Positions 21,001 to 31,660 are shown, counted from the stretch's first letter. The stretch is DNA of 64,000 nucleotides from Halichondria panicea (GCF_963675165.1 NC_087377.1:12572632-12636631), one strand, 5' to 3'. A program made the numbers and translations. The notes: generated by a model not told the origin, from the sequence alone.

Positions 21001-22641
21001 AATTGAAGACATTCTCACAAAACCACTATGTTGTTACTTGTGGTTACTACTATACTAGCGCACGCATTGAAATTAAATACTGCGTGTGCAAGTCTCAGGA
21101 TCTGAACGTTGCATTTTTGTGGTTAAATTATGTCAATTTGTTACTATGTGCGGGCACCCTTAAGCACAAAATTAATTAGAAGACAAATTGATTGTTATAT
21201 TAGTTCCACCAGAAATAGAAATAGTAGGCAGCATGGTCTTCTGAGCAGTTTCGGTTTCTTTGCTTTTCTGAACAGGTTCAGCAGGCTCAGCAAAAGATCG
21301 CACATCATCACTTCGAAAGTCGTGCAAGGCAGGGTCATCAAATATCTTAACGTCTGGCCTTCCATTCTCTTTGAGGTGGCGCTGTAACCCACAAATTAGT
21401 TGGTATAAAGTGTTAGGAGGGTAAGGTTGTTTACATCTTTGTTTCCTTACTTCTAAAACGAATCTTGAAAGCCAAAAATTCATTTCTGCCACTGTTAGGT
21501 CATTGATAGAGGTGCTGAATGCGTTTTCTCCAGCTAGTAGCGCTTTATTTCTTGACATAGCCCAGTCAATCCATAACTTGACAGCCCATTGTGTACAACT
21601 CTTAGTTTTTTGCGGAATGCTGCTTTTCTTAATACTATCAATATATTTTTGTTTTTTTGGGGAAGCGTAATGAGAAACTGTAGCTGTAGTAGAGACAGCA
21701 GTGACAGCAGTGGTGGAAGTAGTACCAGTAGTGGAGTCAAAGCTTGCAGTTTGAGAATTGGTTATAGCAGCATCAATTAAATAGTCGACTTGAGTGAGCA
21801 AATCATCACTTATCGGAGGGAAATCCAATAGATTTTCTTCAAATTGGTTCAAATACTCGTCAGTTTGTTGCGTTGACAGGGCCTTGTAGGGATCGCCCAT
21901 TTGGGAGCTGGTTACTTGTATTCCACCAACGATACGGTCATCTGGTTCATCAAAAACTGACTCCCAATTAAGTCTGATGGGGTGCTCCGCTCTCCAACTA
22001 CAAAAGGTACATCCAGGACCAGTACAGTCGTGGTACATTGAGCTAAAATCTTTGGGCTCTCTAAATTTGAAAGACATCTCTTTTTACTAGCTTGAAACTC
22101 TCTTTTTTGCATGAAACTAATCTCATTAAACCTTAAAAATGCATTTTCTAAGCGAGATAGACCATGTGTAGTACGGCTTCTTAGCTGGATAGTAACCCTC
22201 GGGAGTGGTTAGTGGCTTCTGCAAGCCACTAATTGTCCTCGGCTGCGCCTCCGTCAATTAGAGGCTTGCCTCAGCCACTACACTCCCTCAGGTTTACTAT
22301 CCAGCTAAGAAACCTACTACACATGGTCTAACTAATACTTAATCATGTTTGGGTTAGTGTTATTGGATGTGTCATGTATGGTGAATTAGTGTACATTGTT
22401 TACCCAATATATTTTTCCTGCTTCACATTGTACAGATCAGGAGCTTGAAACCTGTATAGGTATATACACTCTGTAAGGGCTAATCTGTTGTTTCCTGACA
22501 CCCCAGGCTATTACAGTGGTGCCGGTAATCTATGTTTCCCTTACCTCCAGCCAGTCCCACACAAAAGGCAACACAACTGCCACAGTAGACCAACATCAGG
22601 TCACCTACGCTACTGTGGATATTGATACCGCCAGGAAATAA
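18029..22641 (+). CDS. CCP receptor 3' half: CCP-TM and tyrosine-rich, ITIM-bearing tail
   Basis: Six consecutive exons have matching phases: 18029-18308 (CCP then hydrophobic ASAILVLLLLEV), 18512-18576, 18625-18695, 18760-18811, 18872-18915 and 22507-22641 (stop TAA). The CCP module has lost its third Cys (TYNN for TCNN) and its Trp, so the ectodomain is decaying or diverged, and the TM helix is short. The tail exons are open, with tyrosines in GYNRITYNV, LTYDEV, EEYSVM, SYGQLG, VIYVSL and VTYATV. Three of these (LTYDEV, VIYVSL, VTYATV) fit the ITIM consensus [SIVL]xYxx[ILV]; YSVM fits YxxM. ITIMs recruit SH2 phosphatases in known receptors; the role here is inferred. Intact CCP exons upstream (10354-11047) may belong to the same family, but splicing from the last of them into this set was not established. 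An opposite-strand gene and repeats fill the last intron. Confidence 0.5.
19040..19180. repeat. Hairpin MITE, CTGCTAGCAGGT type
   Basis: The arms AAACCTGCTAGCAGGTCACT and AGTGACCTGCTAGCAGGTTT pair around GAGTTA. A second copy with the same flanks (GAGGTGTCTATCC.ACTAAGAAACC, reverse) is at 24395-24560. Confidence 0.6.
19879..20391 (-). CDS. Unidentified two-exon reading frame
   Basis: On the reverse strand an 83-nt exon (20391-20309, ATGAAGGGG...) and a 385-nt exon (20263-19879) are bounded by plausible splice sites. They join in one frame (MKGTVTFLAKNLGWRT..., then SSFPDVLAMEAVTTHH, ending KTAANPGRSL). The joined frame is about 155 codons and is hydrophilic, without a signal peptide or TM. 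Further exons may lie upstream toward 20.9 kb, where frames are broken. I do not recognise a family. It lies inside the last intron of the opposite-strand receptor tail. Confidence 0.35.
   Translation of the reverse strand: MKGTVTFLAKNLGWRTYTYKHARNSSGRLAICVIIYFMYHTHRSSFPDVLAMEAVTTHHSLISCLPNLPIRSANKQMELCGPHKSGGSTNLMPGEAKHYCSPDKETGPTWPGAQHSGDTEVQEWYYTQAFMEALKGEGVKSKALCIKLAKLVHSLPSKSIKTAANPGRSL
21172..22077 (-). CDS. DUF3504/Crypton-like N-terminal domain protein
   Basis: This is a single uninterrupted frame of 301 codons. Residues 15-30 contain a small Cys cluster (CTGPGCTFCSW). The middle is acidic, then Ser/Thr-rich. From about residue 150, TKSCTQWAVKLWIDWAMSRN, MNFWLSRFVLEVRKQ and YPPNTLYQLICGLQRHLKENG match the N-terminal core-binding region shared by Crypton tyrosine recombinases and their domesticated relatives (DUF3504; ZMYM2/QRICH1/KCTD1 type). 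The catalytic C-terminal half is absent: the frame ends soon after FDDPALHDFR with a low-complexity TISISGGTNITINLS tail. It may be a domesticated DNA-binding protein or a truncated transposon gene. It lies in the last intron of the receptor-tail gene, on the opposite strand. Confidence 0.7.
   Translation of the reverse strand: MSFKFREPKDFSSMYHDCTGPGCTFCSWRAEHPIRLNWESVFDEPDDRIVGGIQVTSSQMGDPYKALSTQQTDEYLNQFEENLLDFPPISDDLLTQVDYLIDAAITNSQTASFDSTTGTTSTTAVTAVSTTATVSHYASPKKQKYIDSIKKSSIPQKTKSCTQWAVKLWIDWAMSRNKALLAGENAFSTSINDLTVAEMNFWLSRFVLEVRKQRCKQPYPPNTLYQLICGLQRHLKENGRPDVKIFDDPALHDFRSDDVRSFAEPAEPVQKSKETETAQKTMLPTISISGGTNITINLSSN
22145..22335. repeat. Hairpin MITE, TTAGCTGGATAGTAA type
   Basis: The outer arms AGACCATGTGTAGTA / TACTACACATGGTCT and inner arms TTAGCTGGATAGTAACC / GGTTTACTATCCAGCTAA pair around a CTCGGCTGCGCCTCCGTC loop. 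A full second copy lies at 24575-24755 and a partial one at 24303-24375. Confidence 0.65.
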
Positions 22642-22670
22642 GCAGCCAAAGCAGCCACTCTTCCAGCTCA

Positions 22671-23127
22671 ACAGGTGAGTCTGTTTAGTTGATTCTGTTT
22701 AGTTGATTGGATTAATGCTTGGATTCATTGTTCAATATAATTATGCGTCAGTGCGTATGCGCACAACAACATACGTATATAATTTTGTTATCTGCACTGT
22801 GTTTGTGTGTCTGCATGTCTGTGTTTAGACACTATAGTTGATAAGATCTACACGGGAAATACATGCATGGGAAGTACATGGGAAAAGTGCCTCAGAGCAG
22901 GTACACTATGGGACTTAGTATACCTACAACTTACTTAGTATACCTAGTATTCCGTTGTCAAGTAATTGTATTGCAGTCAAGCGGTTTGCGCATGCGCACT
23001 AGTATCTAAATGAGTTAGACACTGTTTTGGAGGTGTCTGTGGGATTTAGAAGCCCGAAGGCACTGATTTAGTATCCCGAGCGTAGCGAGGGTACTAAAGT
23101 GGCTGAGGGCTAAACAGACTCACCTGT
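22671..23127. repeat. Candidate TIR element (ACAGGTGAGTCTGTTTAG)
   Basis: ACAGGTGAGTCTGTTTAG at 22671-22688 is the exact reverse complement of CTAAACAGACTCACCTGT at 23110-23127. No target duplication was seen. The left end lies 30 nt after the stop codon of the receptor-tail gene. The interior has no coding. Confidence 0.45.
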
Positions 23128-24300
23128 CTAACTATTATATAGACCGCCATGCTGCTCAATAATCAATCAAGTGCAGTGAAAATTAATTATGATAATTATC
23201 ATTCTAAAGAATGAATAGCTAAACTACACCTAAGTAAGCGCCTTCCTCAAGTTTTCTTGGATTTCAATTTGTACGTAGATTTGCTTTGTTCTTGAGTATA
23301 ATGCCATTGCAGCCTTTTCAGAATACTGCATAGCAAAACTTCTCCATAGATCAAGTGCTGCTACTCTACTTACTATATAGTTAGTTTTGCACTAGAACGC
23401 TACATAATAATATATAGCTATTGGTAGCTGCAAGAGTGAGAAAAGAGCTGCAAAAAGCTGCACTGTTTCACGAGAGCAGCAGCCATTAATTATGGACTTT
23501 AACATTAATTTAAACTTTGAGGAATCCCACTTAGCAACAATCATGGTCAGACATCAATTCCTACTGCATTAAATGTAATAATTATGTGCAGGTCAAATTG
23601 TTGTAAATATTACAACAACAACGGAGCCCATCTTCTAAGCTAGTCTGGCCACGCCCTCCCCAAATTCGTCTTACAAAGAGGCTGGAATTCGAGACTACTT
23701 CTAAGCCAAGTCTTCATTGGGGGGGGGAGCGGCGATCAAATCAAGCTAAGTTGGTGGGTTGGGCTGACCACAAATTCAAATTCAAACTAAAGTGATAACC
23801 CTTTTCCCCACGGTTGCGATTGAACGGTAAAGGGATATGTAATAACTAGTAGCTTCATGCCATAAAGCTTTAGCACAGACATCAGCACCCACGATGCTTC
23901 ATGATATAGTTGTACAAAGAGATAATCTATAAATAGCGCACCCGTTCCTATCTACATAGCAATCGAGTCGTAAGTTTTCCCATTCCTCTGATTAAGAAAA
24001 AGTGTCAGGCTAAAGTGTGCTGTAATGTTATCTGTTCCTGGTAGTTTTAATTAGGAAGCTTGTATCTTGTCTTTAGAGTAGGTGTATAGTAGCTAGGTCT
24101 CTTAGTTGTATCAGGAGTGCACAAGTTAAATAGGTGAAGCCAACCAGAGGAGGTACAACAGGCAGGAGTAATTAGGCTTGATTGAGAGCTGTAATTACAT
24201 TCCTGTAATTACATTCCGTTCAGTGGGCCTAGGTTTATTAATACTGAGTAAGCTAATCAAGTCTTATAATTAGACTATTACTCCTGCATGTCATACCGAG
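23128..24300. other. Non-coding spacer with repeat fragments
   Basis: 23265-23430 is an inverted, diverged copy of 46765-46875 (TAATGCCATTGCAGCCTTTTCAGA; AGCTATTGGTAGCTGCAAGAGTGAG). An 8-nt G run lies at about 23718. No exon was recognised. Confidence 0.4.
23641..23697. mobile_element. 57-bp micro-MITE with exact 9-bp target duplication
   Basis: The segment runs from TAGTCTGGCC to ATTCGAGACTA. It is flanked on both sides by CTTCTAAGC (23632-23640 and 23698-23706). The end form TAG.CT..../....AG.CTA and the 9-bp duplication match the larger element at 28725-29331. It is a deletion relic of that family. Confidence 0.65.
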
Positions 24301-24302
24301 GT

Positions 24303-24765
24303 GACTTGCAGAAGCCACTAATCACTCCCAAAGGGTTACTATCCAGCTAAGAAACCTACTACACATGGTCTATCTAGCTTAGAAAATGCATTTTTGTGGG
24401 TACTAGTTAGAGCCCTGCTAGCAGGTCACTAACTCAGATAGTGACCTGCTAGCAGGTTTCTTAGTTGGATAGACACCTCATTAGCAGTGGCCACTTCAAA
24501 GCTTGAATATGCAAATTTTTTCTAATCTGAGTTAGTGAACTGCTAGCAGGGCTCTAACTAGTACCCACAAAAATGCATTTTCTAAGCGAGATAGACCATG
24601 GCTTCTTAGCTGGATAGTAACCCTGGGAGTGATTAGTGGCTTCTGAAAGCCACTAATTGTCCTGGCTGCGCCTCCGTCAATTAGAGGCTTGCCTCAGCCA
24701 CTACACTCCCTCAGGTTTACTATCCAGCTAAGAAACCTACTACACATGGTCTAACTAATACTCAA
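24303..24765. repeat. Cluster of hairpin MITEs
   Basis: A partial TTAGCTGGATAGTAA-type element (24303-24375), a CTGCTAGCAGGT-type hairpin (24385-24565) and a complete TTAGCTGGATAGTAA-type hairpin (24575-24755) lie end to end. Shared AATGCATTTT.T..G sequences sit at the joints. This looks like nested or sequential insertion. Confidence 0.6.
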
Positions 24766-25433
24766 AGTGTTTCCAGAGTGTATTCTTGTAGCTTATGTAA
24801 CAGCTAGGGCTTCACAATGTTGTGTGGCCTCTATTAATCAGATTATGGGATACACATTTAAAAATTTGGTTTGAAACAACTAGTACTGTATAGCGGGTAA
24901 TTTTCGTGGGTGCAAATTTTTCATACAAACTACCCATTTGTATTCGTACAGGTCAGGATGGTGACGTTGAACATAATTATGAGCAATTTCGCAGTTTTAA
25001 TTTTGTAATCACTGATACGAACATTTCCACCATGCGAAAATAACCCGCTATTGGCAGAAATTATGCTCTATAAAGCATATACATGTAGGTAATGGTAAAA
25101 GAAAAACAACTTATGATCAGAGTGTTTCCAGAGTGTATTCTTGTAGCTTATGTAACAACTAGGGTTTCACAATGTTGTGTGGCCAGATTATGGGATACAC
25201 GTTAAAATTTGGTTAAAATTTGGTTTGAAACAACTGGTATACTGTATAGCGGATAATTTTTGTTGGTTCAAATGTTCATACAAACTACCATTTGTATTCG
25301 TACAGGTCAGGATGGTGACGTTGAACATGATTTCATTTTGTAACCACTGATACGAAAATTTCCACCATACGACAATAGCCTGCTATAATTATACCCACTA
25401 TAAGGTAATTGGCAGAAATTATGCTCTATGAAG
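24766..25433. repeat. Tandem duplication of ~310 bp containing a TA-type MITE
   Basis: Copy 1 (about 24766-25073) and copy 2 (25116-25433) share GTGTTTCCAGAGTGTATTCT, GGTTTCACAATGTTGTGTGG and CCATTTGTATTCGTACAGGT. They also share a terminal segment GGCAGAAATTATGCTCTAT. Each contains CTGTATAGCGG(G/A)TAATTTT, related to the CCGTATAGCG MITE family. Confidence 0.65.
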
Positions 25434-25502
25434 AATATAGGTGGCCGAGTCACCAACATTTTAGTGAATTTTGCAGGATTCGTAAATAAGAAACCATAAT
25501 TA

Positions 25503-27452
25503 TGATACATGGGGCTATCACGAGGAGCAACTGGCAAAGGAACTCCTAAGGCTGGTGAGTATGCAGTCAGTACATTAGATATGGCATGTGGTAGATCTAG
25601 TGGTAATAAATAAGTGGGACTGTACACAAGCCATGCAAGCTATTCATTCTAACAACATTTACGTAAACAGGCAAACATGAATCTTCCTTCGTTTCATTTT
25701 AATGCATTTATTGACTTATTACTACCCCCCTCCCCATACACACACATGCATGCAGTTCGACCCTAATTGTTGTCTCACTTAATGTTTTTAGTGTAGTGGG
25801 TCTTTACCGTCTGTTTGGATCATGCAGAGTGATTGTTGCTTATTATTCTTAGGCCTTTACCAAATCTACCCACCCTAGTACAGATTGTGTTTATTGATTG
25901 ACTGATGCTTACCATTTACAAACACCTACAATTATTATCGTTTAGATATGATAGAGAGGTTTTCCTTTTGTTTGGAGGTTATAGTTTGAGTAGAACATTC
26001 GTTACTGCCAACTTTCTCTTCTTCCAGCCTTGCATATACAATGTATTGAGTTAATTCTGCAGTCTCCCCATTGCTTTTCATGTGCCCATGTGCCCCTGGA
26101 CACACACTAGTAAAGTTACTAGCTATAGCTACGTACAGAATAATATTGCTACCTCAGCAATTTCTCCATAGGACAATAATTATACGTAATTACGGTGCAT
26201 TTATGAATAATACGCTACCGTTTAGTTTGCGTTTTTTTGGCTCCATAAAAACATGCAACGCAAATATAACAGAAACTTTTATTTGAGGGCATAAAATTGT
26301 TTGATTTTGTGCTCCGATCAATTGTACTGTACTTCATTATAGAGTACTGACTGCTGGCTGTTGGTGTTCCCCTACTCTCCTCAGATTGTGGCTGGATGAA
26401 CTGTTCCTACTGTTCTTTGCCAACCTTGAGGACAGCATACCCTCAGTTAGACAAGGGACAGCTGCTGCTCTCACCAGCGTCACCAAGGCCTGTGGTGAGA
26501 CACTGTACAGACTGTAGACTGTGCTGATAATTTGAAGTGTGTTTTCAAGATTGTAAAATTTGCTCAGCTCATTATTACCTTTTCATTGTATGTGGAGAAT
26601 AGTCGTGCTCTTTTTTCACTAGCTGACTGTGTGAAAACAACACTACAAGTATAAAGGCCCCTTAAAAAACCTTTGAATATACTGTATTATGGACCTAGCT
26701 GGTTGTGGTTGTATTTTGCAAACCTGTTGCAGTTTAGCTAGTATAAAGTGTATCACCTTAATTCCGAATCCTTTGTGTTCTGTAACAGATCACCAAGTTG
26801 TGGGTGACCACTACATTCCTTGTCTTATATCTCCATCTTGTATGTACAGTATTATATGCTAGAATGTTTTGCAAGCATGCATCAAACATTTGCGAACTTT
26901 GCGATGGTTGATCAATCCGCAACAATAAATCCGCAAAACCTAAATAAATACACACGATCCTTGCCAGAACGCAATAGTTAGGGTCAAATTTTCTGCTGAT
27001 TTGGCTCATTCGCAAAAGGGTTTTCACCAGCAAAATATTCTAGTAATACGATACCATGCATGGGTGACCACTATACATTATCTCTATCTTTACTTCACTT
27101 CTACAGCACTCAAAGTTCTCTATCTCTTTCTCTAACCTTGTAAGCTGCTGCTTCGTAATCAATACTGTTGTACATTGAGCGCTTAAAGCTCTTTCGACTG
27201 TTTTACTACCTGAACCAGCTGTTTAAAAGATGTGCAATACACTTTGATAAGAAGCAAATTATATTCGTTCTTCCCCCTCCTTCCTCAGCTCCACTGGTAT
27301 TGATCCTGGACCGGGTGTATTTAAGGTGGTGCATCGTGTCCATGACAACCCAGACCAGCAGATGTACTCGTGTGGTTCACTGGCCCCCAAAATGAGGAGG
27401 GGAGGATGTATGGACTCTCACAAGCCAGGAGAGCCGTGGGAGAAGAGTGAGG
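25503..27452 (+). pseudogene. HEAT-like gene fragment, exon set A
   Basis: Exon-like segments on the forward strand are about 25505-25553 (YDTWGYHEEQLAKELLRL, GTGAGT donor), 26385-26494 (LWLDELFLLFFANLEDSIPS, helical, HEAT-like, then VRQGTAAALTSVTKAC) and 27289-27452 (GVFKVVHRVHDNPDQQMYSC, SLAPKMRRGG, KPGEPWEK). Splice sites are canonical at most edges. The order and phases do not make a full gene, and a related set recurs at 29.6-30.9 kb. The helical VRQG repeat suggests an ARM/HEAT scaffold, but the family is not identified. Spaces between exons hold no other gene I can support. Confidence 0.45.
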
Positions 27453-27959
27453 GTGTGTGATGTGTGTGGATATGCTATATGATTGAGGGTGTAGTGGGGT
27501 ATGGGATAAAGGTATGTTGATGTTGTAGATTAGGTGTACTGATCATGTGTGTGATAAGGGGTCACTTACTTTTGTAGATGTGCATGTGGTATACACAAGG
27601 ATCCAAATGTCTAAGTGATTAGTGTCTGTACTGATAATTTACTATATATTTATTGATGTTGTCAAGATTGTTACTTGTTTGCTCATAATTGTTTTTGTAT
27701 GTGGAGAAAAGACGTACTCATTATTCTAACGCGAAAACAATTTACACTATACATACCCAGTAAGAAACCGTATTATGGGACCTAACTGTCTGCATGTGGT
27801 TTTATTTTGCAATCCTGTTACATTGTGCTGATGTGATTAACCATTGTTTTGTCACACCATAAACTTTATACTTGTAAAGTATAAGTGCTAGTAATAAATA
27901 CGTTATTAGTTAATTTAATCATACTACCCACTTTAATCTCATTTTCTCCTGGACCACTA

Positions 27960-28116
27960 TAGATTGAAGATACGTGTTGCGTGTTGCAATGACAATGCTG
28001 GATGCTTAATGGGAGTGATTTACCAATGGATGAAAAGTTGCTCAACATGGAAGGAGCTGACTGATCATCTCGGAGAGGAGCAATTGGTCTTGACCAGCTA
28101 CGAGCTAGATTGGAGG
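27960..28116 (+). pseudogene. Possible exon of the HEAT-like gene
   Basis: The forward frame ends KSCSTWKELTDHLGEEQLVL then TSYELDWR at a GTGAGT donor (28117). The upstream acceptor is uncertain. It may belong to the surrounding fragment set. Confidence 0.25.
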
Positions 28117-28724
28117 TGAGTACATAGATGTGTACTCAGCTCTACATTATCTGGCGGGTATATTTAAGACACTTCACTAATGTCTTGGAGCTCAAACCAT
28201 TGAGCATATTGAGTTTAGTGAGGCGAGTTTTGTAGTCTGTTGTTTTGGTGTAGCCTCCTAGGATAAACTTGGTTTCCCTTCGTTGGACGGACCATAGACA
28301 AACGAAAATAGTATAATTGTATGATCACTGCAAGACGTTATTGGGGGCAACTAGTTTGGCATCATCTGCACAAGTTTCAAAGTTAATTTTTCTGATAGAT
28401 CATTGATATAGACTAAGAAAAGCATATATAGGCCCCAAGATGCTTCCTTAACTTGAGGAACGCCAGATACATGCAAAACTCGTAGAGGGGAGGAAGCTCT
28501 TCTACCAATTGCCATGAAGTGTTGTCTATTAGTGTTTGAACCATGTCCATAGTTGGCCAGTGATACCTAGTCTCCATGTGAAATATGAGACGTTTTATTA
28601 CGTCATTACAATGACATCACTGCATTCGCTAGTGCTTTCACTTTCTAGATACACTTTACATGAGTCCACTACCATTTTTGTGTATGTCAGCCTCCATGGT
28701 TATGAGGGAGTTCCTCCCAGAGAC

Positions 28725-29331
28725 TAGCCTCGATTCCAGCTGGCCTCTCTCAATTGAGAAAGACGGCCTGGTATACACTGTCTGCGCATGCGTCAGTTGC
28801 CCCAAGATTCTTGGGGATCGAGATATCTTAGTAAATTAGTCAGTATATTGTATATTTTACAATGATGCAATTGCACAAATCACAGCAGTTTTAATAAGAA
28901 TAACACAGCTACTTACAACATTTACGATCTAGACTAGTGACTAGTTTTGTTGTGATGGCTTCTACTTCTGTTCTGCTCTTGCTCAAGCTCTCTCCAATGT
29001 TGAAAAGTCAGATTTTGTCTTCTTTTGTACTGTGGTAGAGTGGTAGGCGTTTTTCTGTCAGTACCGACCGGCTCTGGCAAATCTACTTGCTTCCAGACAC
29101 TTGTTTGATGCCATCTCAGTAAGATCAGTGCTCCTCGTATGAGCCTAGAGTTGTGATGGCGATTTCTCTCTCTTGACACTAAATAGTTTAATCAACTACG
29201 TGGGTGACCATAGTACAAAAGGTTAATTGATAAATTACAAACAGTTTTACTAATAAATTTACTATTGAATACACCCACTCGCAAACAGTGAATACCAGGC
29301 CCTCTGGTGAGAGGGGCTGGGATCGAGGCTA
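28725..29331 (+). mobile_element. 607-bp TIR element carrying a helicase fragment, 9-bp TSD
   Basis: Ends are TAGCCTCGATTCCAG (28725) and CTGGGATCGAGGCTA (ending 29331). Immediate flanks are CCCAGAGAC on both sides (28716-28724 and 29332-29340), an exact 9-bp target duplication. Inside, on the forward strand at about 28953-29178, a broken frame spells FCSALAQAL, VPTGSGKSTCFQTL and DAISVRSVLLV. This is a decayed copy of the RecQ-like N-terminus seen (reverse strand) at 13855-14203. A 9-bp duplication is typical of Mutator-like elements, so a MULE-type non-autonomous carrier is likely; the transposase is not in this window. Confidence 0.75.
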
Positions 29332-29587
29332 CCCAGAGACCAGCCAACCAGTAATGATTATGTACATTGCATGACCCTTTATCATTTATGTCCATCAAAT
29401 AATGGTTATAGATTGCATGACCCTTTATCAGAGCTAAATCCCTGTCTCACTTGATGTTTATTGTGTAGTGGATCTTTACCCTCTGTTTTGTCTCATTGCA
29501 GCTGCTTGCTTGCTTGATTGACTATTAATGGATGATGAAGAGTTAATTACTCTGGAAGACCAATTAATTAACCTAGAGGAGCTGGCA

Positions 29588-30928
29588 GACTATGTAAGAT
29601 AGGATCAACTGCATGGCAAAGGAACTCCTGAGGCTGGTGATCTTGAGTATGTGTATAATTATAGTCATGCAGTATACGTTTTGGGATTAGAAGCAATTCA
29701 ATTACTGTTCTTCCTCCCCATTCCTCAGCTCATCTGATATTGATCATGGACCGGCTGTATTTGGCGTGGTGCATCGTATTCATGACAACCCAGACCAGCA
29801 GATGTACCCGGTGTGGTTCACTGGCCCCCAAAATGAGGAAGGGAGGATGTATGGACTCACACTATCACAAGCCGGGAGAGCTGTGGGAGAAGAGTGAGGG
29901 TGTGTGATATGTGATATGTGTGGATATGCTATGTGATTGAGGGTGTAGTGGAGTATGGGATAAAGGTATGTTGATGTTGTGTAGATTAGGTGTACTGATC
30001 ATGTACAAAGATGTGTTTGATAAGGTACTTTGTACATGTGCATGTGGTATAAATGTGGTGGTCACTAGTGGATCCAAGGGTTGAGTACAGCTTGTGAATG
30101 TGTTGTGTGATGTAAATTGAGGCAGTTTTACTAATCTTGTACCCCCCTCTCCAGTTTCATTCTCCTGCTTGGAGAGCTGAGTGATGTAAGTGGGTGTGGT
30201 GACCGAGTGTCCTCCCTCCTCCTCCTCTGTGCTGAGACACTACAACACAGACACTACCCTCAACACATCAACCTCCTGGAGACACTGCTCAAACGGGTGA
30301 GATAAGTAAGATATAAACTCTCCAGTTGCTTTAGTGATAGTACAAGTGTATGGGTTGAAATTTCTTAGACACCAGTGCTTCACTGAAACAGAGTAGTGCA
30401 GGGCCGTAGCCACCAGTCAGGTTAGTCAGGTTTCAACCTGACCACTTTTTCCGAGGTGAATAGGCAATGGTCGTCACTACAGTAAAGTGCTTCACTGAAA
30501 CAGAGTAGTGGATTGCACAGAACATTTAATTGCTTGTATTTGTATTTGTATTCTTGTTATACGCTACATTTATTTTGAGTGCATGTGTTCAATGTTGCTC
30601 TAATACTCTCTTTCTCTTTCGTGATCATTTCTTTGAGTGCGTTCAATGTTGCTCTAACACTATATTAATGAGACTGTATAGAACGTATAGAAGACATTAT
30701 TTACAATAGCACAGGTTAACGTTTGCTCCAAAACACTTTTGTGTCCATTGTTTATCAATAGGTAATGTATACACTCCAGTTATTAATTTACATGCATCTC
30801 CCTCCACCCATGTCACAGAGCAGTGACAATGCCCTAGTGCAGTCTGCTGGAGTGGACTGTCTCACCTCACTCTGTCAGCTTCTGGGGAGAATGATCCTCA
30901 GAGGGAGAATAGAACAACATGATCCAAC
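29588..30928 (+). pseudogene. HEAT-like gene fragment, exon set B
   Basis: Segments are about 29590-29635 (copy of the 25.5-kb exon, GGCAAAGGAACTCCTGAGGCTG), about 29728-29897 (copy of the DNPDQQMY exon with an extra base, so the frame shifts after MY), 30155-30296 (FILLLGELSDVSG...LLKR, canonical splice sites) and 30819-30928 (SSDNALVQSAGVDCLTSLCQ...DP). The last two exons are open and look like alpha-helical HEAT/ARM repeats. Set B is the better-preserved 3' part and converges on receptor copy 3 (- strand, from 31661). Remnants of the same exon follow copies 1 and 2. I do not recognise a named family. Confidence 0.5.
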
Positions 30929-30959
30929 GTGAGTCTGCGTAATGATATCTATAGTTGTT

Positions 30960-31600
30960 TACTGCATAACAGTTTCTATTATTATTATTTATATTATTAT
31001 ATATGAACATTAAACTCAAAGCCCTGCTCATTAAGTTTAGGTTTAGGATGACTTTACCTATAATTATGTACATTCGGTCACTTCAGCCACTCTCTCCACC
31101 ACTATTTATCCTTGTTGCTCCACCCACTCTCTCCCCCTTTTCCACCACTAAGTTTTAAGCCACGGCTATTGTAACTAACCGGCCAAGCTGCACTGTCCCA
31201 AGGGTGGCCGGATTAACGATAGTCTACTGTAATGAGTGTGGGTTCATTGTCAAAAAACTAAAACCTCTTATGATACATGTACCATCTAATACTGTTTGAG
31301 TGAAGCAAAACATAGCGAGACTCGTTAATAATAATTTAAATGCTTTATGTGCTGTGATTTATATTTGCTGCAGGAATCTGGACAAGTCTGACAATAAATT
31401 CTGTTGTTTTTCTTACTCTTTGTTATGTGAACAGATGCAGTGCTACATGTATTGTTTACATTGTAATAAAAGCTGCAATAGATTATTGAAAGCTATAGGG
31501 TATATATAATGCACATACTACCACACATGCACCGTAGTTATAACAACTTTCGAGTTTGGTTCAAAAGATTTTATTACTCGATTGAGGAAGTCAGAAAAAC
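30960..31600. repeat. Duplicated 3'-flank block of receptor copy 3
   Basis: Inverted copy of 5570-6095 and 8560-9130: it shares TCTGACAATAAATTCTGTTG, GAACAGATGCAGTGCTACAT and GTATTGTTTACATTG segments. TGAGGAAGTCAGAAAAACCA at about 31583 is the reverse complement of the boundary motif seen near both ends of the receptor units. Confidence 0.6.
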
Positions 31601-31660
31601 CACGGTATAATAATGAAAGTTTTATTGCTATTGAATATTAAAATAAAGAGTGAACGAGGT

